Source of the DNA: Comamonadaceae bacterium
GTDB lineage: Bacteria > Pseudomonadota > Gammaproteobacteria > Burkholderiales > Burkholderiaceae_C
Reading direction: 5' to 3'
Assembly: GCA_027486755.1 (NCBI GenBank)
Contig: JAIXOM010000045.1
Location: 62,001-126,000 of the forward strand
DNA: 64,000 bases
This document shows, one piece after another, positions 52,078 through 63,978 of the stretch. The first letter of the stretch is position 1. Every line of letters starts with the position of its first letter. Both the position numbers and the translations under genes were made by a program. A model generated the notes under the pieces. That model saw only the letters and a list, made by a program, of their open reading frames with translations. It ran no database searches and was not told where the DNA came from.

Positions 52078-53055
52078 ATGTCCGAGTTGCATAAATTCAT
52101 TTTTGAGGGCCTGCCGGTACGCGGCATGCTGGTTCGTCTGACCGAGGGCTGGCGGGAAGTGCTTGCCCGCCGACGTGTGGCCGGCGGCTATCCGTCCGAG
52201 GTGCAAGACCTGCTCGGGCAGATGTTGGCTGCCGGTGTGCTGATGCAGGGCAACATCAAGTTCAATGGCGCCCTGGTGCTGCAGATCTTTGGCGACGGGC
52301 CGCTCAAGCTGGCAGTGGCAGAGGTGCAGTCGGACCTGAGCTTTCGCGCCACGGCCACCTTCGGCCCGGCTGGAGCCGGTGCAGTGCCCGCAGGCGCCAG
52401 CCTGAGCCAGATGGTCAATGTGGACAACCAGGGACGCTGCGCGATCACGCTGGACCCCAAGGACAGGCTGCCCGGTCAGCAGCCTTATCAGGGCGTGGTG
52501 CCGCTGTTTGGCGACCACCACGAGAAGCTGGACAAGCTCAGCGAGGTACTCGAGCATTACATGCTGCAAAGCGAGCAGCTCGATACCTGCCTGGTGCTGG
52601 CGGCCAACGCTGAGGTGGCTGCGGGCCTGCTGATCCAGCGCCTGCCGGTGATGGGGCAGGGCAATCTGGCTGGGCAACTGGACCGCGACGCCAATGAAGA
52701 TCAGATTGGTCGCAGCGAGGACTATCAGCGCATTGCCATGCTGGCGGCCACCCTCAAGCCGCAGGAGTTGCTGAGCCTGGGGGCCGACGAGATCTTGCAC
52801 CGCCTGTTCTGGCAGGAGAGTCTGACCCGCTACGAGCCCCTGCGGCCGCGTTTTGCCTGCAGCTGCTCACGCCAGCGGGTCAGCGGTATGCTGCGCGGTC
52901 TAGGCGCTGCCGAAGTCGAGCAAATTTTGGCCGAGCAGGGACGGGTAGAGGTCGGCTGCGAGTTTTGCGGCGTGCTCTATCACTTTGACGCGGTTGACGC
53001 CGCGCAGATCTTCACCGAAGGCAGCAAGCCGCCGGCCCCTGGCGGCGTTCACTAG
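52078..53055 (+). CDS. hslO: Hsp33 redox-activated chaperone
   Basis: A 325-residue cytoplasmic holdase switched on by oxidation and heat. The C-terminal zinc switch has the complete C-x-C and C-x2-C pairs: Cys261/Cys263 in FACSCSRQRV and Cys294/Cys297 in GCEFCG. The N-terminal domain begins LHKFIFEGLPVRGMLVRL, typical of the family. Its stop overlaps the end of the convergent unknown gene by four bases. Confidence 0.95.
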   Translation: MSELHKFIFEGLPVRGMLVRLTEGWREVLARRRVAGGYPSEVQDLLGQMLAAGVLMQGNIKFNGALVLQIFGDGPLKLAVAEVQSDLSFRATATFGPAGAGAVPAGASLSQMVNVDNQGRCAITLDPKDRLPGQQPYQGVVPLFGDHHEKLDKLSEVLEHYMLQSEQLDTCLVLAANAEVAAGLLIQRLPVMGQGNLAGQLDRDANEDQIGRSEDYQRIAMLAATLKPQELLSLGADEILHRLFWQESLTRYEPLRPRFACSCSRQRVSGMLRGLGAAEVEQILAEQGRVEVGCEFCGVLYHFDAVDAAQIFTEGSKPPAPGGVH

Positions 53056-53570
53056 AGGCTGGGCGGCCTGGCTTGCCGCTCGGCTTGTATCTGCCCCAGC
53101 AGGATGTGTTCGCAAACCGGGTCATCGCATTTTTCGCAGGCCAGGCGCCAGCCGGGGCGGCCCAGGGTTTGCGCGCCGGCGGGCATCAGGGCCCGGTCAC
53201 GCACGGCCAGGGCGGCCAGAGCCTGCTGCAGTTGCTGGGCCTGCGAACCTCTGAGGGCCTGGAAACTTTGCTGCTGTGCCAGCAGCGATTGCCGCAGCGC
53301 CCTGTGGGCCTGTAGCGCGCTCAGCTCGGGCTCTTGGCCATCGGTGTTGCCCTCGTCCCAGGGCAGCAGCAGGCAAAAGTCGATAGAGCCGATGTCCGCG
53401 GTCTCAGTCCGGTCTGCGAACTGCCAAGCCTGCGGGCCCGCGCTGGCCTGCCTTGCCACTGCCGCACCCAATGCCGCACTGAAGTTGCGCGCTGCGCTGG
53501 CATCGTGGCTCAGCACCAGGACTTTGATGGCAGCAACTGCTGCGGTCTGAGCGGGCGACGCCATCGCCAC
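53052..53570 (-). CDS. Unknown protein with a Cys-rich C-terminal motif, last gene of the eno operon
   Basis: A 172-residue protein I cannot assign. The first half has alternating hydrophobic segments (IKVLVLSHDASAARNF) that suggest a small alpha/beta domain; the middle is a Gln-rich helix (QQQSFQALRGSQAQQLQQAL). The C-terminus carries RLACEKCDDPVCEHILL, a C-x2-C-x4-C pattern that could bind a metal. It follows ftsB by three bases and is probably co-translated with it. A second ATG at 53564 could be the start. Confidence 0.65.
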   Translation of the reverse strand: MAMASPAQTAAVAAIKVLVLSHDASAARNFSAALGAAVARQASAGPQAWQFADRTETADIGSIDFCLLLPWDEGNTDGQEPELSALQAHRALRQSLLAQQQSFQALRGSQAQQLQQALAALAVRDRALMPAGAQTLGRPGWRLACEKCDDPVCEHILLGQIQAERQARPPSL

Positions 53571-53573
53571 GCC

Positions 53574-53861
53574 TTATTTGGCGTTACTAAATTGCACGAA
53601 GATCTCGTTGGGCTTGACCATGCCGAGCTCGCTGCGGGCCTTTTCTTCGACCATGTCCAGCCCTTCTTTGAGGTCGCGCACCTCGGATGCCAAGCGTTCG
53701 TTTTCGCCTTGAGCTTGCTGGTTCTGACGGCTCATCTCGTCAAGCCTGAGCTGCATCTGTCTGACATTGGGCACGCTGCCGCGGCCAAACCAGATCTGCG
53801 CCTGCAGCACCAGCAGCAGGGCCAGCAAGAGGCCGGTGACGAGGCGTTTTCCCAAGATCAA
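53574..53861 (-). CDS. ftsB: Cell division protein FtsB
   Basis: A 95-residue bitopic protein with an N-terminal membrane helix (LVTGLLLALLLVLQAQIWFG) and a Gln/Glu-rich coiled coil (QMQLRLDEMSRQNQQAQGEN), ending with ARSELGMVKPNEIFVQF, typical of FtsB. It forms the FtsQBL complex at the septum. No ATG is available near the right position; a TTG at 53861, with GAAAGA just upstream and seven bases after the eno stop, is the likely start. Confidence 0.87.
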   Translation of the reverse strand: MILGKRLVTGLLLALLLVLQAQIWFGRGSVPNVRQMQLRLDEMSRQNQQAQGENERLASEVRDLKEGLDMVEEKARSELGMVKPNEIFVQFSNAK

Positions 53862-53868
53862 GAGTCTT

Positions 53869-55182
<1,314 letters not shown>

Positions 55183-55198
55183 TTAAAAAAATAGGGAC

Positions 55199-55489
55199 TC
55201 AGGTACCTTCAACCAGCAGCATGCGCATCACTGCCGCACCCTGGCGGGCAGCGCGGGCGCTGGCGTATTCTGGCGATGCCTCGAATTGCCGGGCTTGCTC
55301 GGTGGAGGGGAACTTCAAAATGACCAGCCGCTCGGGCTGCCAGTCGCCTTCGATGACCTCGATGGCGCCGCCGCGCACACAAACCTCGGCGCCATAGGCC
55401 TGCATGGCCAGCGTCGAGAGCTTCTTGTATTGCTCGTACTGGGCGGGGTTGGTGACGCTGACATTGGCAATGATGTAGGCACTGGGCAT
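55199..55489 (-). CDS. DUF1330 family protein
   Basis: A 96-residue protein of the dimeric alpha+beta barrel type. The N-terminus AYIIANVSVTNPAQYEQYK and the central GGAIEVIEGDWQPERLVILKFPS match DUF1330, a family of unknown function. It begins five bases after kdsA and is conserved at this position between kdsA and eno in many Burkholderiales. Confidence 0.9.
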   Translation of the reverse strand: MPSAYIIANVSVTNPAQYEQYKKLSTLAMQAYGAEVCVRGGAIEVIEGDWQPERLVILKFPSTEQARQFEASPEYASARAARQGAAVMRMLLVEGT

Positions 55490-55494
55490 GGTGT

Positions 55495-56352
55495 TCAGGC
55501 GGTGAAATTGTTTTCCAGAAAGCCGTTTTGCTTGGTGGCGCGATCGAGCACGACCAGGGTTTCGAGCAGGGCCTGCATATGCTGGAGCGGCACGGCATTC
55601 GGTCCGTCCGACCAGGCCTCCTGAGGCCGTGGATGGGTTTCCATGAACAGTCCCGCCACACCGGCGGCCACGCCAGCGCGGGCCAGCACAGGCACCATCT
55701 CGCGGGCGCCGCCACTGACCTGCCCAAGACCGCCAGGCTTTTGCACCGAGTGGGTGACGTCGAACACCACCGGTGCGCCCGTGTTGCGCATTTCGGCCAG
55801 GCTCGTCATGTCGGCCACCAAATTGTTATAGCCAAAGCTGACCCCGCGCTCGCAGGCCAGGAAACGGTCTTCGCTCAGGCCGGCCTCCCGTGCTGCGCTT
55901 CTAGCTTTTTCGATCACGTTCTTCATGTCCCAGGGCGCGAGAAATTGCCCCTTCTTGATGTTGACGGGCTTGCCCGACTGCGCCACCGCGCGTATGAAGT
56001 CGGTTTGCCGGCACAAAAAGGCGGGCGTCTGCAGTACATCGACCACGCTGGCGACGGTGGCGACCTGTGACTCGTCGTGTACGTCGGTGAGCACCGGTAG
56101 CTTGAGCTGGCGGCGCACTTCGTCCAGGATCTTCAGGCCGGCATCGATGCCCACGCCGCGCTGGCTGGCACCCGATGAGCGATTGGCTTTGTCGAAGGAG
56201 CCCTTGTAGATCAGGGGGATGCCCAGCGGCTCGCAGATGTCCTTGAGCCGGCCGGCGACGTCGATCGACATCTCCAGGCCTTCGATGGAGCAGGTGCCGG
56301 CGATCAGAAAGAAAGGCTGGTCCAGCCCGGCCTCGAAGCCACAGAGCTTCAT
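55495..56352 (-). CDS. kdsA: 3-deoxy-D-manno-octulosonate 8-phosphate synthase
   Basis: A 285-residue TIM-barrel enzyme that condenses PEP and arabinose 5-phosphate to make KDO-8-P for lipopolysaccharide. Diagnostic blocks are [48 protein letters not shown] and [12 protein letters not shown]. It follows pyrG by 28 bases. The His-rich metal-dependent features of some KdsA are not needed to make the call; the class (metal-dependent or not) was not resolved. Confidence 0.97.
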   Translation of the reverse strand: MKLCGFEAGLDQPFFLIAGTCSIEGLEMSIDVAGRLKDICEPLGIPLIYKGSFDKANRSSGASQRGVGIDAGLKILDEVRRQLKLPVLTDVHDESQVATVASVVDVLQTPAFLCRQTDFIRAVAQSGKPVNIKKGQFLAPWDMKNVIEKARSAAREAGLSEDRFLACERGVSFGYNNLVADMTSLAEMRNTGAPVVFDVTHSVQKPGGLGQVSGGAREMVPVLARAGVAAGVAGLFMETHPRPQEAWSDGPNAVPLQHMQALLETLVVLDRATKQNGFLENNFTA

Positions 56353-56380
56353 GCGCAGACCTTCGTGCGCTGCGCTGCCA

Positions 56381-58090
<1,710 letters not shown>

Positions 58091-58169
58091 TTATAGGCGT
58101 GCCTCTGCGGCTGCGAACCATTGCAAACTGTCCGGTCGGCGGCTCGGCCGCATCCGTTACAGTCTCGCC

Positions 58170-59411
58170 ATGCAACCGATGGACCCATCCCAAGCCCTGG
58201 CCGGCAAGCATCTGGTGCTTGGCCTTTCGGGCGGCATTGCCTGTTACAAGGCAGCCGAGTTGTGCCGCGCCCTGGTCAAGGCCGGGGCGACGGTGCAGGT
58301 GCTCATGACCGATGCGGCTGCGCAGTTCATCACCCCGGTGACGATGCAGGCCCTTAGCGGCCGTCCGGTCTACACCAGCCAGTGGGACGCCCGCGAGGGG
58401 AACAACATGGCGCACATCAATCTGTCGCGTCAGGCCGGTGCCATTGTGGTGGCGCCGGCCAGCGCCGACTTCATGGCCAAGCTCTTGCACGGCGGCGCCG
58501 ATGAACTGCTCAGCCTGATGTGCCTGGCCCGGCCGATCGATAAGGTGCCCCTGATATTGGCGCCGGCCATGAACCGCGAGATGTATGGGCACCCGGCGAC
58601 GCAGCGCAACCTGACCCAACTGCGCTCAGACGGCGCCCATGTGCTGGGCGTGGGCGCAGGCGAGCAGGCCTGCGGCGAGGTGGGCGACGGACGCATGCTC
58701 GAGCCCGAGGAACTGCTCGAAGAGCTTCAGGCATTTTTCACCCCCAAGCGCCTGGCTGGAGAGCGTGTTTTAGTGACGGCCGGGCCGACCTATGAAGCGA
58801 TAGATCCGGTGCGCGGCATCACCAACCTGTCCAGTGGCAAGATGGGTTTTGCCATCGCGCAGGCCGCCTGGCGTGCTGGCGCCGAGGTGACTTTGGTCGC
58901 GGGGCCGGTGAGTCTGGCCACGCCCCGGGGCGTGCGTCGCATTGATGTTCGCTCGGCCGAGCAGATGTGGCAGGCGGTGCAGCCTTGCGCTGAGCAGGCC
59001 AGCGTTTTTGTCGCGACGGCTGCCGTGGCCGACTGGCGGCCGGTCAGCGCCGCCGATCAAAAAATTAAGAAGACCGAGGGCGGGGCAGCGCCGGCCTTGA
59101 GCTTTACCGAAAACACCGACATCCTGGCCAGCTTGGCCCGCTCTGAGCGGGCGCGCAGCGGGCAGCTTTACTGCGTGGGCTTTGCCGCCGAAAGTCAGGA
59201 CCTGCTGGCCCATGCCCAGGCCAAGCGTGAGCGCAAAGGGGTGCCGCTTTTGGTCGGCAATATCGGGCCGCAGACCTTTGGCCTGGACGACAACGCGCTG
59301 CTCTTGGTCGATGCCCACGGCTGCGAAGAGCTGCCGCGCGCGCCCAAGCTGCAATTGGCCTGCCGCCTGATTGAACGCATCGCCCAGGACCTCAGAAAGA
59401 CAAGCTCATGA
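58170..59411 (+). CDS. coaBC: Bifunctional phosphopantothenoylcysteine decarboxylase/synthetase
   Basis: A 413-residue fusion for two steps of coenzyme A synthesis. The CoaC flavin domain (about 12-185) has [19 protein letters not shown] with the catalytic His, LAPAMNREM and the active-site Cys in [13 protein letters not shown]. The CoaB domain (about 195-405) has [21 protein letters not shown] and the Lys-containing AVADWRP...KIKK loop. The ATG at 58170 is six bases after TACAGT; an ATG at 58179 is also possible. It overlaps dut by four bases. Confidence 0.95.
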   Translation: MQPMDPSQALAGKHLVLGLSGGIACYKAAELCRALVKAGATVQVLMTDAAAQFITPVTMQALSGRPVYTSQWDAREGNNMAHINLSRQAGAIVVAPASADFMAKLLHGGADELLSLMCLARPIDKVPLILAPAMNREMYGHPATQRNLTQLRSDGAHVLGVGAGEQACGEVGDGRMLEPEELLEELQAFFTPKRLAGERVLVTAGPTYEAIDPVRGITNLSSGKMGFAIAQAAWRAGAEVTLVAGPVSLATPRGVRRIDVRSAEQMWQAVQPCAEQASVFVATAAVADWRPVSAADQKIKKTEGGAAPALSFTENTDILASLARSERARSGQLYCVGFAAESQDLLAHAQAKRERKGVPLLVGNIGPQTFGLDDNALLLVDAHGCEELPRAPKLQLACRLIERIAQDLRKTSS

Positions 59412-59854
59412 AAGTGGATGTCAAGATACTCGACGAACGGCTGCACCAAGCCATGCCGGCCTATGCCACCCCGGGCAGCGCCGGCCTCGATCTGCGGGCT
59501 TGTCTGGATGCGCCCCTGACCCTGCAGCCCGGTGCCTGGCAGTTGGTGCCGACCGGCATGGCCATGCATTTGCAAGACCCAGGCTTTGCAGCGCTGATCC
59601 TGCCGCGCTCAGGCCTGGGGCACAAGCACGGCATCGTGCTGGGCAATCTGGTCGGCCTGATTGACAGCGACTATCAGGGCCAACTCATGGTCAGCGCCTG
59701 GAACCGCAGCACCCAGGCCTTCACCATAGAACCCATGGAGCGCATTGCGCAGTTGGTGATCGTGCCTGTGGTGCAGGCCCAGTTCAATTTGGTGACTGAA
59801 TTTGCCGCCAGTGAGCGTGGTGAAGGCGGCTACGGCTCAACGGGCAAGCGCTGA
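59408..59854 (+). CDS. dut: dUTP diphosphatase
   Basis: A 148-residue trimeric dUTPase. All five motifs are visible: [49 protein letters not shown] and [10 protein letters not shown]. It lowers dUTP and supplies dUMP for thymidylate synthase. Pairing with coaBC in one transcript is a widespread arrangement. Its stop codon lies inside the palindrome at 59849-59866. Confidence 0.97.
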   Translation: MKVDVKILDERLHQAMPAYATPGSAGLDLRACLDAPLTLQPGAWQLVPTGMAMHLQDPGFAALILPRSGLGHKHGIVLGNLVGLIDSDYQGQLMVSAWNRSTQAFTIEPMERIAQLVIVPVVQAQFNLVTEFAASERGEGGYGSTGKR

Positions 59855-59871
59855 AGTACTTCAGCGGCTTG
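59845..59871. terminator. Palindrome between convergent dut and slyD genes
   Basis: CGCTGAAGT at 59849 is followed directly by its reverse complement, giving an 18-bp perfect palindrome that includes the dut stop. CAAGC and GCTTG extend the stem past a one-base bulge. There is no T-run, so it may be a bidirectional terminator or an mRNA end-protecting hairpin. Confidence 0.45.
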
Positions 59872-59885
59872 CTCGCTGATTCGAT

Positions 59886-60413
59886 TCAGTGCAGACGCGG
59901 CTCGCCGGTCAGAGGCGAGGATTCGAGCTGGAAAAATCCGGTGCCCAAGGTGCCCGCGCCGACTTCTTCCAGACTCGCAGCACGTACCGATGCGATACGG
60001 ACCTGCAGCCGTATGGCCATGCCGGCCAGCGGATGATTGCCGTCGATCACCACATGCTCGGGATAGATGTCGGTGACGGTGTACATCAGGTCCTGGGGCG
60101 CCTCGCGGCCGACGCCGGGGGGCAGGGCGCTGCCCTCGTAAATCATGCCTTCTTCGAGCTCTGCCGGAAAAAGGCTGCGCGCTTCGAGGAACACGCGCTG
60201 CTCGTCGTAGTCGCCAAAGGCGTGTTCAGGCTCCAGGTGCAGTTCGACCTTGTCGCCCGCCTCTTTGCCCAGCAGACCCAGTTCGACCGCTGCAAGCAGG
60301 TCGCGGCCACCGAGCAGGAATTCGACCGGCTCATCCAATTCATCGAGCACCTCGCCCAGGCTGTCTTTCATCACCCAGGTCAGGCCGACCACACAAGACT
60401 CGGAAATTTTCAT
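59886..60413 (-). CDS. slyD: FKBP-type peptidyl-prolyl isomerase, SlyD-like
   Basis: A 175-residue cytoplasmic isomerase/chaperone. The FKBP part (EPVEFLLGGRDLLAAVELGLLG, with a VELHLEPEHAFGDYD block) is interrupted by the insert-in-flap domain, as in SlyD. The C-terminus lacks the His/Cys-rich metal-binding tail of the E. coli protein, as is common in betaproteobacteria. The ATG lies only 14 bases from the divergent roxA start. Confidence 0.9.
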   Translation of the reverse strand: MKISESCVVGLTWVMKDSLGEVLDELDEPVEFLLGGRDLLAAVELGLLGKEAGDKVELHLEPEHAFGDYDEQRVFLEARSLFPAELEEGMIYEGSALPPGVGREAPQDLMYTVTDIYPEHVVIDGNHPLAGMAIRLQVRIASVRAASLEEVGAGTLGTGFFQLESSPLTGEPRLH

Positions 60414-60427
60414 CCGACAATTGTCCC

Positions 60428-61618
60428 ATGGAACCCACGCAAGTTTTAAGCCTCCTGGGCGGCCTCAGCCCCACTCAATTCATGCGCCGGCATTGGCAAA
60501 AAAAGCCTTTGCTGGTGCGCCAGGCCATCCCCGGCATCAAGCCCGTACTCAGCGCCGCGCAACTGTTTGCGCTGGCCGGCCGGGACGAGGTGGAGTCGCG
60601 CCTGATCACCCACAGCCCGGCGCGTCGTGGCCAGGCTGCCTGGAGGCTTCAGCGGGGCCCATTTGCGCGCCGGGCCCTGCCACCGCTGGCCCAACCTGGT
60701 TGGACCTTGTTGGTGCAGGGGGTGGATCTGCATTCAGAGGCTGCTCATGAATTGATGCAGCGCTTTCGCTTCATCCCCGATGCCCGGCTCGACGATTTGA
60801 TGATTTCATACGCCAGCGAAGGCGGCGGGGTCGGGCCGCATTTCGACAGCTATGACGTGTTTTTGCTCCAAGCCAGCGGCAGCCGGCGCTGGCAGATCAG
60901 TGCCCAGACGGACCTGAGCCTGCAAGCCGATGCGCCGCTCAAAATCCTGAGCCGCTTTGCACCGCAGCAGGAATTTGTGCTTCACGCGGGCGACATGCTC
61001 TACCTGCCGCCTGGCTATGCACACGATGGCGTCGCGCAGCCTGGCACCGGCGCTGACGGTAGGCCGCAGGCCTGCATGACTTATTCCATCGGTTTTCGGG
61101 CGCCGGCGCAGCGCGAATTGGCGGCTGCCTTGCTGACTCGCCTGGCTGAAATGACGCAGGACGAAGACGGCGAGGCAAGGCCGAAACTCTATCGGGACCC
61201 CAGCCAGCCAGCCAGTTTCAACCCAGCGCAGGTGCCGCCGGCTTTGCTGCGCTTTGCCGAGCAGGCGCTGGCGCGGGCTCTGCGCGAGCCGCAGGCTTTG
61301 GCGTCTGCCTTGGGGGAATATTTGTCGGAGCCCAAGCCCAATGTCTGGTTTGAGTCCGGGGATCAAGCCGCTGAGGGTCTGCAAAAAGGGCAGGGGGTTC
61401 GCCTGCATCCGCGCTCGCGCATGCTTTACGACGAGCAGCGGATCTTCATCAATGGGGAAGCTTTTGTGGCCCGGGGCACCGATGCCCGCTTGATGCGCCA
61501 GCTGGCCGATGAGCGCCGTCTGCCCGCGGCAACCCTGGCCCGCCTGAGCCCTTCTGCGCGTCAGCTGCTCGGTCACTGGCTGGAGGACGGCTGGCTGCTG
61601 GCTGATTTGGCGGGCTAA
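60428..61618 (+). CDS. roxA: Cupin-like ribosomal protein oxygenase (RoxA/YcfD type)
   Basis: A 396-residue JmjC/cupin_8-type, Fe(II)- and 2-oxoglutarate-dependent oxygenase; the E. coli homologue hydroxylates an Arg of ribosomal protein L16. The iron ligands are His138 and Asp140 in VGPHFDSYDVF and His199 in GYAHDG. The N-terminal block FMRRHWQKKPLLVRQA and the winged-helix-like C-terminus are typical of the ribosomal oxygenases. The substrate assignment follows the family. Confidence 0.88.
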   Translation: MEPTQVLSLLGGLSPTQFMRRHWQKKPLLVRQAIPGIKPVLSAAQLFALAGRDEVESRLITHSPARRGQAAWRLQRGPFARRALPPLAQPGWTLLVQGVDLHSEAAHELMQRFRFIPDARLDDLMISYASEGGGVGPHFDSYDVFLLQASGSRRWQISAQTDLSLQADAPLKILSRFAPQQEFVLHAGDMLYLPPGYAHDGVAQPGTGADGRPQACMTYSIGFRAPAQRELAAALLTRLAEMTQDEDGEARPKLYRDPSQPASFNPAQVPPALLRFAEQALARALREPQALASALGEYLSEPKPNVWFESGDQAAEGLQKGQGVRLHPRSRMLYDEQRIFINGEAFVARGTDARLMRQLADERRLPAATLARLSPSARQLLGHWLEDGWLLADLAG

Positions 61619-61694
61619 ATTCAGTGCGCCCGGGGACAGCAACTGCCCAGCCCTTGGCCCCTTGCCGGCCATCTTGAGGGCGTCGTGCACCGAC

Positions 61695-61725
61695 TTGGAC
61701 AAAGCACAACCCTAGGGCTTATACT
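61695..61725 (+). promoter_or_regulatory. Possible promoter of the small lipoprotein gene
   Basis: TTGGAC (61695-61700) and TATACT (61720-61725) match sigma70 hexamers at 5 of 6 positions each but with a long 19-base spacer. The leader to the ATG at 61841 would be about 110 bases. Confidence 0.4.
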
Positions 61726-61840
61726 AGGAGGCTGGGTTGGGTGAGCTCGAGTTGCTCAGCCTGGCGAAGGCCTGGAGCTTCACGTTCTAGGTTTTCGGCG
61801 AAGTGGAAAATATTTTTCTCATTCATCAAGGAATCAAAAA

Positions 61841-62032
61841 ATGAACAAGTCTCTCGTTCTGGCAGCCGTTATCGCCGCCGCCGCCCTGGCTGCTTGCGGC
61901 AAAAAAGAGCCGGCACCGGCTCCCGCTCCCGCACCGGCTCCTGCCGCTGCTCCCGCTCCCGCACCTGCAGCTGACGCATCGGCTCCTGCCGCTGCTCCTG
62001 CTGCTGCTCCCGCAGCTTCGGACAAGAAGTAA
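61841..62032 (+). CDS. Small Ala/Pro-repeat lipoprotein
   Basis: A 63-residue lipoprotein. The signal peptide MNKSLVLAAVIAAAALAAC ends in a lipobox (LAAC, Cys19), followed by GKKEP and then an Ala-Pro repeat to the end, closing with SDKK. The repeat resembles the flexible spacers that span periplasm or peptidoglycan. It has its own leader and a strong terminator, so it is a single-gene unit and may be abundant. The DNA of the repeat is itself quasi-periodic (GCTCCCGCTCC-like units), making length variation likely. Confidence 0.8.
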   Translation: MNKSLVLAAVIAAAALAACGKKEPAPAPAPAPAPAAAPAPAPAADASAPAAAPAAAPAASDKK

Positions 62033-62049
62033 TCTTCTGCCTCCGGACG

Positions 62050-62075
62050 AAAAAGCCGCCCTCGGGCGGCTTTTT
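62050..62075 (+). terminator. Intrinsic terminator of the lipoprotein gene
   Basis: AAAAAGCCGCC and GGCGGCTTTTT form an 11-bp stem around CTCG, with the T-run on the plus strand and an A-run that could serve the convergent hydrolase gene as well. Confidence 0.88.
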
Positions 62076-62081
62076 CTTTGG

Positions 62082-62846
62082 CTAGCCCACGGAGATCCAG
62101 GGCGTACCGCTGCGTGCATCGGCCACCTCGATCGCCACCGCATCGCCTAGACCAGCAATTAATGCCGCCCTGGCCAGATCGGGTCGATTGTTTTTCAGAC
62201 TGAGGTGGGCCGCTATCACCTGGCGCAAGGGGCCGCCTCGCAACTGGCTGGCCAGCTCGGCAGCCTGCTCATTGGCCAGGTGGCCGAGCTCACCGCCCAC
62301 CCGATGCTTGAGGAAGGCAGGGTAGGCTGATTCGGCCAGCAACTGCCGGTCGTGGTTGCATTCGAGCAGCAGGGTGTGGCAGTCACTGAGTCGCTCGCGC
62401 ACCGACGGCGGAACATGGCCCAGGTCTGTGAGCACCCCCAGGGCGTGCGCACCATCCGTGCAGTGCAGTTGCAGCGGCTCCCGCGCGTCGTGGGGAACGG
62501 CAAAGGCCCGCAGCTCTAGATCGCCCCAGTCAATGGTTTGGTCGTGGCCGGTCAGGCGCAGCAAGCCCTGGTAATCCAATGCGCCGCTGGCCCGCCAAGT
62601 GCCTTCGCTCATCCAGACTGGGATGCGGTACTCGCAAGCGATGTGGTGCGCGCAGCCGACGTGATCGCTGTGTTCATGGGTGATGAACAGGCCGTCGATT
62701 TGCGCCAGCTCCAGCCCAGCCACAGCCAGGCGCTGCCTCAGGACGCGCGGGCCCAGGCCGCAATCGATCAACAGGCGCTTGTTACCGGCCTCAACCAGGG
62801 TGGCGTTGCCGGTGCTGCCGCTGCCCAGGCTGCGCAGTCTGAGCAC
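62082..62846 (-). CDS. Metallo-beta-lactamase-fold hydrolase (YycJ/WalJ-like)
   Basis: A 254-residue MBL-fold protein. The metal motif ITHEHSDHVGC is near residues 55-65, preceded by LGSGSTGNATLVEAG and LLIDCGLGPR, typical of the YycJ group; later His/Asp ligands are in LLLECNHD and AAHLS. YycJ-like proteins have been proposed as nucleases linked to DNA repair. It lies seven bases after bamC, an order conserved in betaproteobacteria. Confidence 0.9.
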   Translation of the reverse strand: MLRLRSLGSGSTGNATLVEAGNKRLLIDCGLGPRVLRQRLAVAGLELAQIDGLFITHEHSDHVGCAHHIACEYRIPVWMSEGTWRASGALDYQGLLRLTGHDQTIDWGDLELRAFAVPHDAREPLQLHCTDGAHALGVLTDLGHVPPSVRERLSDCHTLLLECNHDRQLLAESAYPAFLKHRVGGELGHLANEQAAELASQLRGGPLRQVIAAHLSLKNNRPDLARAALIAGLGDAVAIEVADARSGTPWISVG

Positions 62847-62853
62847 GGATCGC

Positions 62854-63978
62854 TTATCTCAAGTCTTCGGCGATCAGTTGCAAAATGCGCTTGGCACTGG
62901 CCGATGTGTCCGGTGCGCCTTCAGCATTGAGCACCGCGACTGTGCTGGTTTGGCCTTCGCCGCGTACCGAGATGCGCAATTTCAAAGGCGCGGCGGTGGG
63001 TGTGCTGCTGAACATACGTCCGAAGAATCCTGGGTCCTTCTTGTCTGCGGTGGGCTCCACATAGCGCACGAAATACAGACCTTGGGCGCGATCACGGTCT
63101 TCCACCGTAAAGCTGGTCCTGTCGAGCGACAGGCCGACGCGGCGCCAAGCTCGGTCAAAACCCTCATTGATTTTCAGGGTCGGCTGGCTGCCGGCCGCGA
63201 CCTGGGCCACTGGCTGCTGCGTGACGGTAGCCACTGAGCGGGCTCGCTCGCCGGGCACGCCGAGCTTGATCATCAGGCGGCGCAGGAACTCTGTTTCCAG
63301 CTCCGGGTCGGCTGGCCGTGGCTGCCAGATGGTGCTGCCGGTGCTGGCATTAGGTACGGTCTCGACCATGCCTCGGTGGCTGATGTAGATCTCGGTGCCA
63401 TCGCTGCCCCGCTCAAGCCGGGTGCGGAATTTGTCGCGCTCGCCGGTGGAGTACATGCCGTCGAACACCCGTCCGAGGGTGCGGCGGATGATGTCTTGCG
63501 GCAGTTTGGCACGGTTCTCGGCGAAGTCGGTCTCGATGATGCCAGTGTTAGCCTGCTCGATGGTTAGCAGGAAGCCGTTTTCCTGCCAAAACTCACGCAC
63601 CGTGTCCCACAAAGCCTCGGGCGGACGCTTGACCACCAGCCAACGCTGATTGCCGGCGCGCTCAATGCGCACGTCGCCAAGTTGGTTCGGGGCCGTGCTG
63701 GCGGCGACAGCAGAGGCGCCAGTGGCCTGGCCTGCTTGGTAGCCGCTGGCCGTGACGGTTCCGCCGGGCACCGCGTAACGGGCATCGCGGCTGAGCTGGG
63801 TCAGGTCGGGGGGTACGTCGAGCGAGGGCGACTTGCTTTGGCCAGCAGACTTGTAGTCAACGCGGTCGCCTTTGATGAGTTCGCCCACGCTAGAGCAAGC
63901 GCTCAGCGCGAGCAGCAGCGCCAAGGCCAGGAAAGATTTACCGCTGGGTACGCTGCTGGTGCGCAATGGGAGGGTCAC
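62854..63978 (-). CDS. bamC: Outer membrane protein assembly factor BamC
   Basis: A 374-residue lipoprotein of the BAM complex that inserts beta-barrel proteins in the outer membrane. The lipobox is in ALLLALSACSS (Cys near 28). An unstructured segment with VDYKSAGQSKSPSLDVPPDLTQ, the region that lies along BamD, is followed by two helix-grip domains (about 100-225 and 260-370). The GTG at 63978 has AAGGA six bases upstream; a TTG at 63993 is possible. The 22 bases to the window edge probably belong to the end of the preceding gene. Confidence 0.93.
   Translation of the reverse strand: MTLPLRTSSVPSGKSFLALALLLALSACSSVGELIKGDRVDYKSAGQSKSPSLDVPPDLTQLSRDARYAVPGGTVTASGYQAGQATGASAVAASTAPNQLGDVRIERAGNQRWLVVKRPPEALWDTVREFWQENGFLLTIEQANTGIIETDFAENRAKLPQDIIRRTLGRVFDGMYSTGERDKFRTRLERGSDGTEIYISHRGMVETVPNASTGSTIWQPRPADPELETEFLRRLMIKLGVPGERARSVATVTQQPVAQVAAGSQPTLKINEGFDRAWRRVGLSLDRTSFTVEDRDRAQGLYFVRYVEPTADKKDPGFFGRMFSSTPTAAPLKLRISVRGEGQTSTVAVLNAEGAPDTSASAKRILQLIAEDLR

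Noticed and set aside
61834-62025. Ala/Gly-rich frame opposite the small lipoprotein
   Set aside because: It exists only because the Ala-Pro repeat reads as Ala-Gly on the other strand; the sense frame has a signal peptide, lipobox and terminator.
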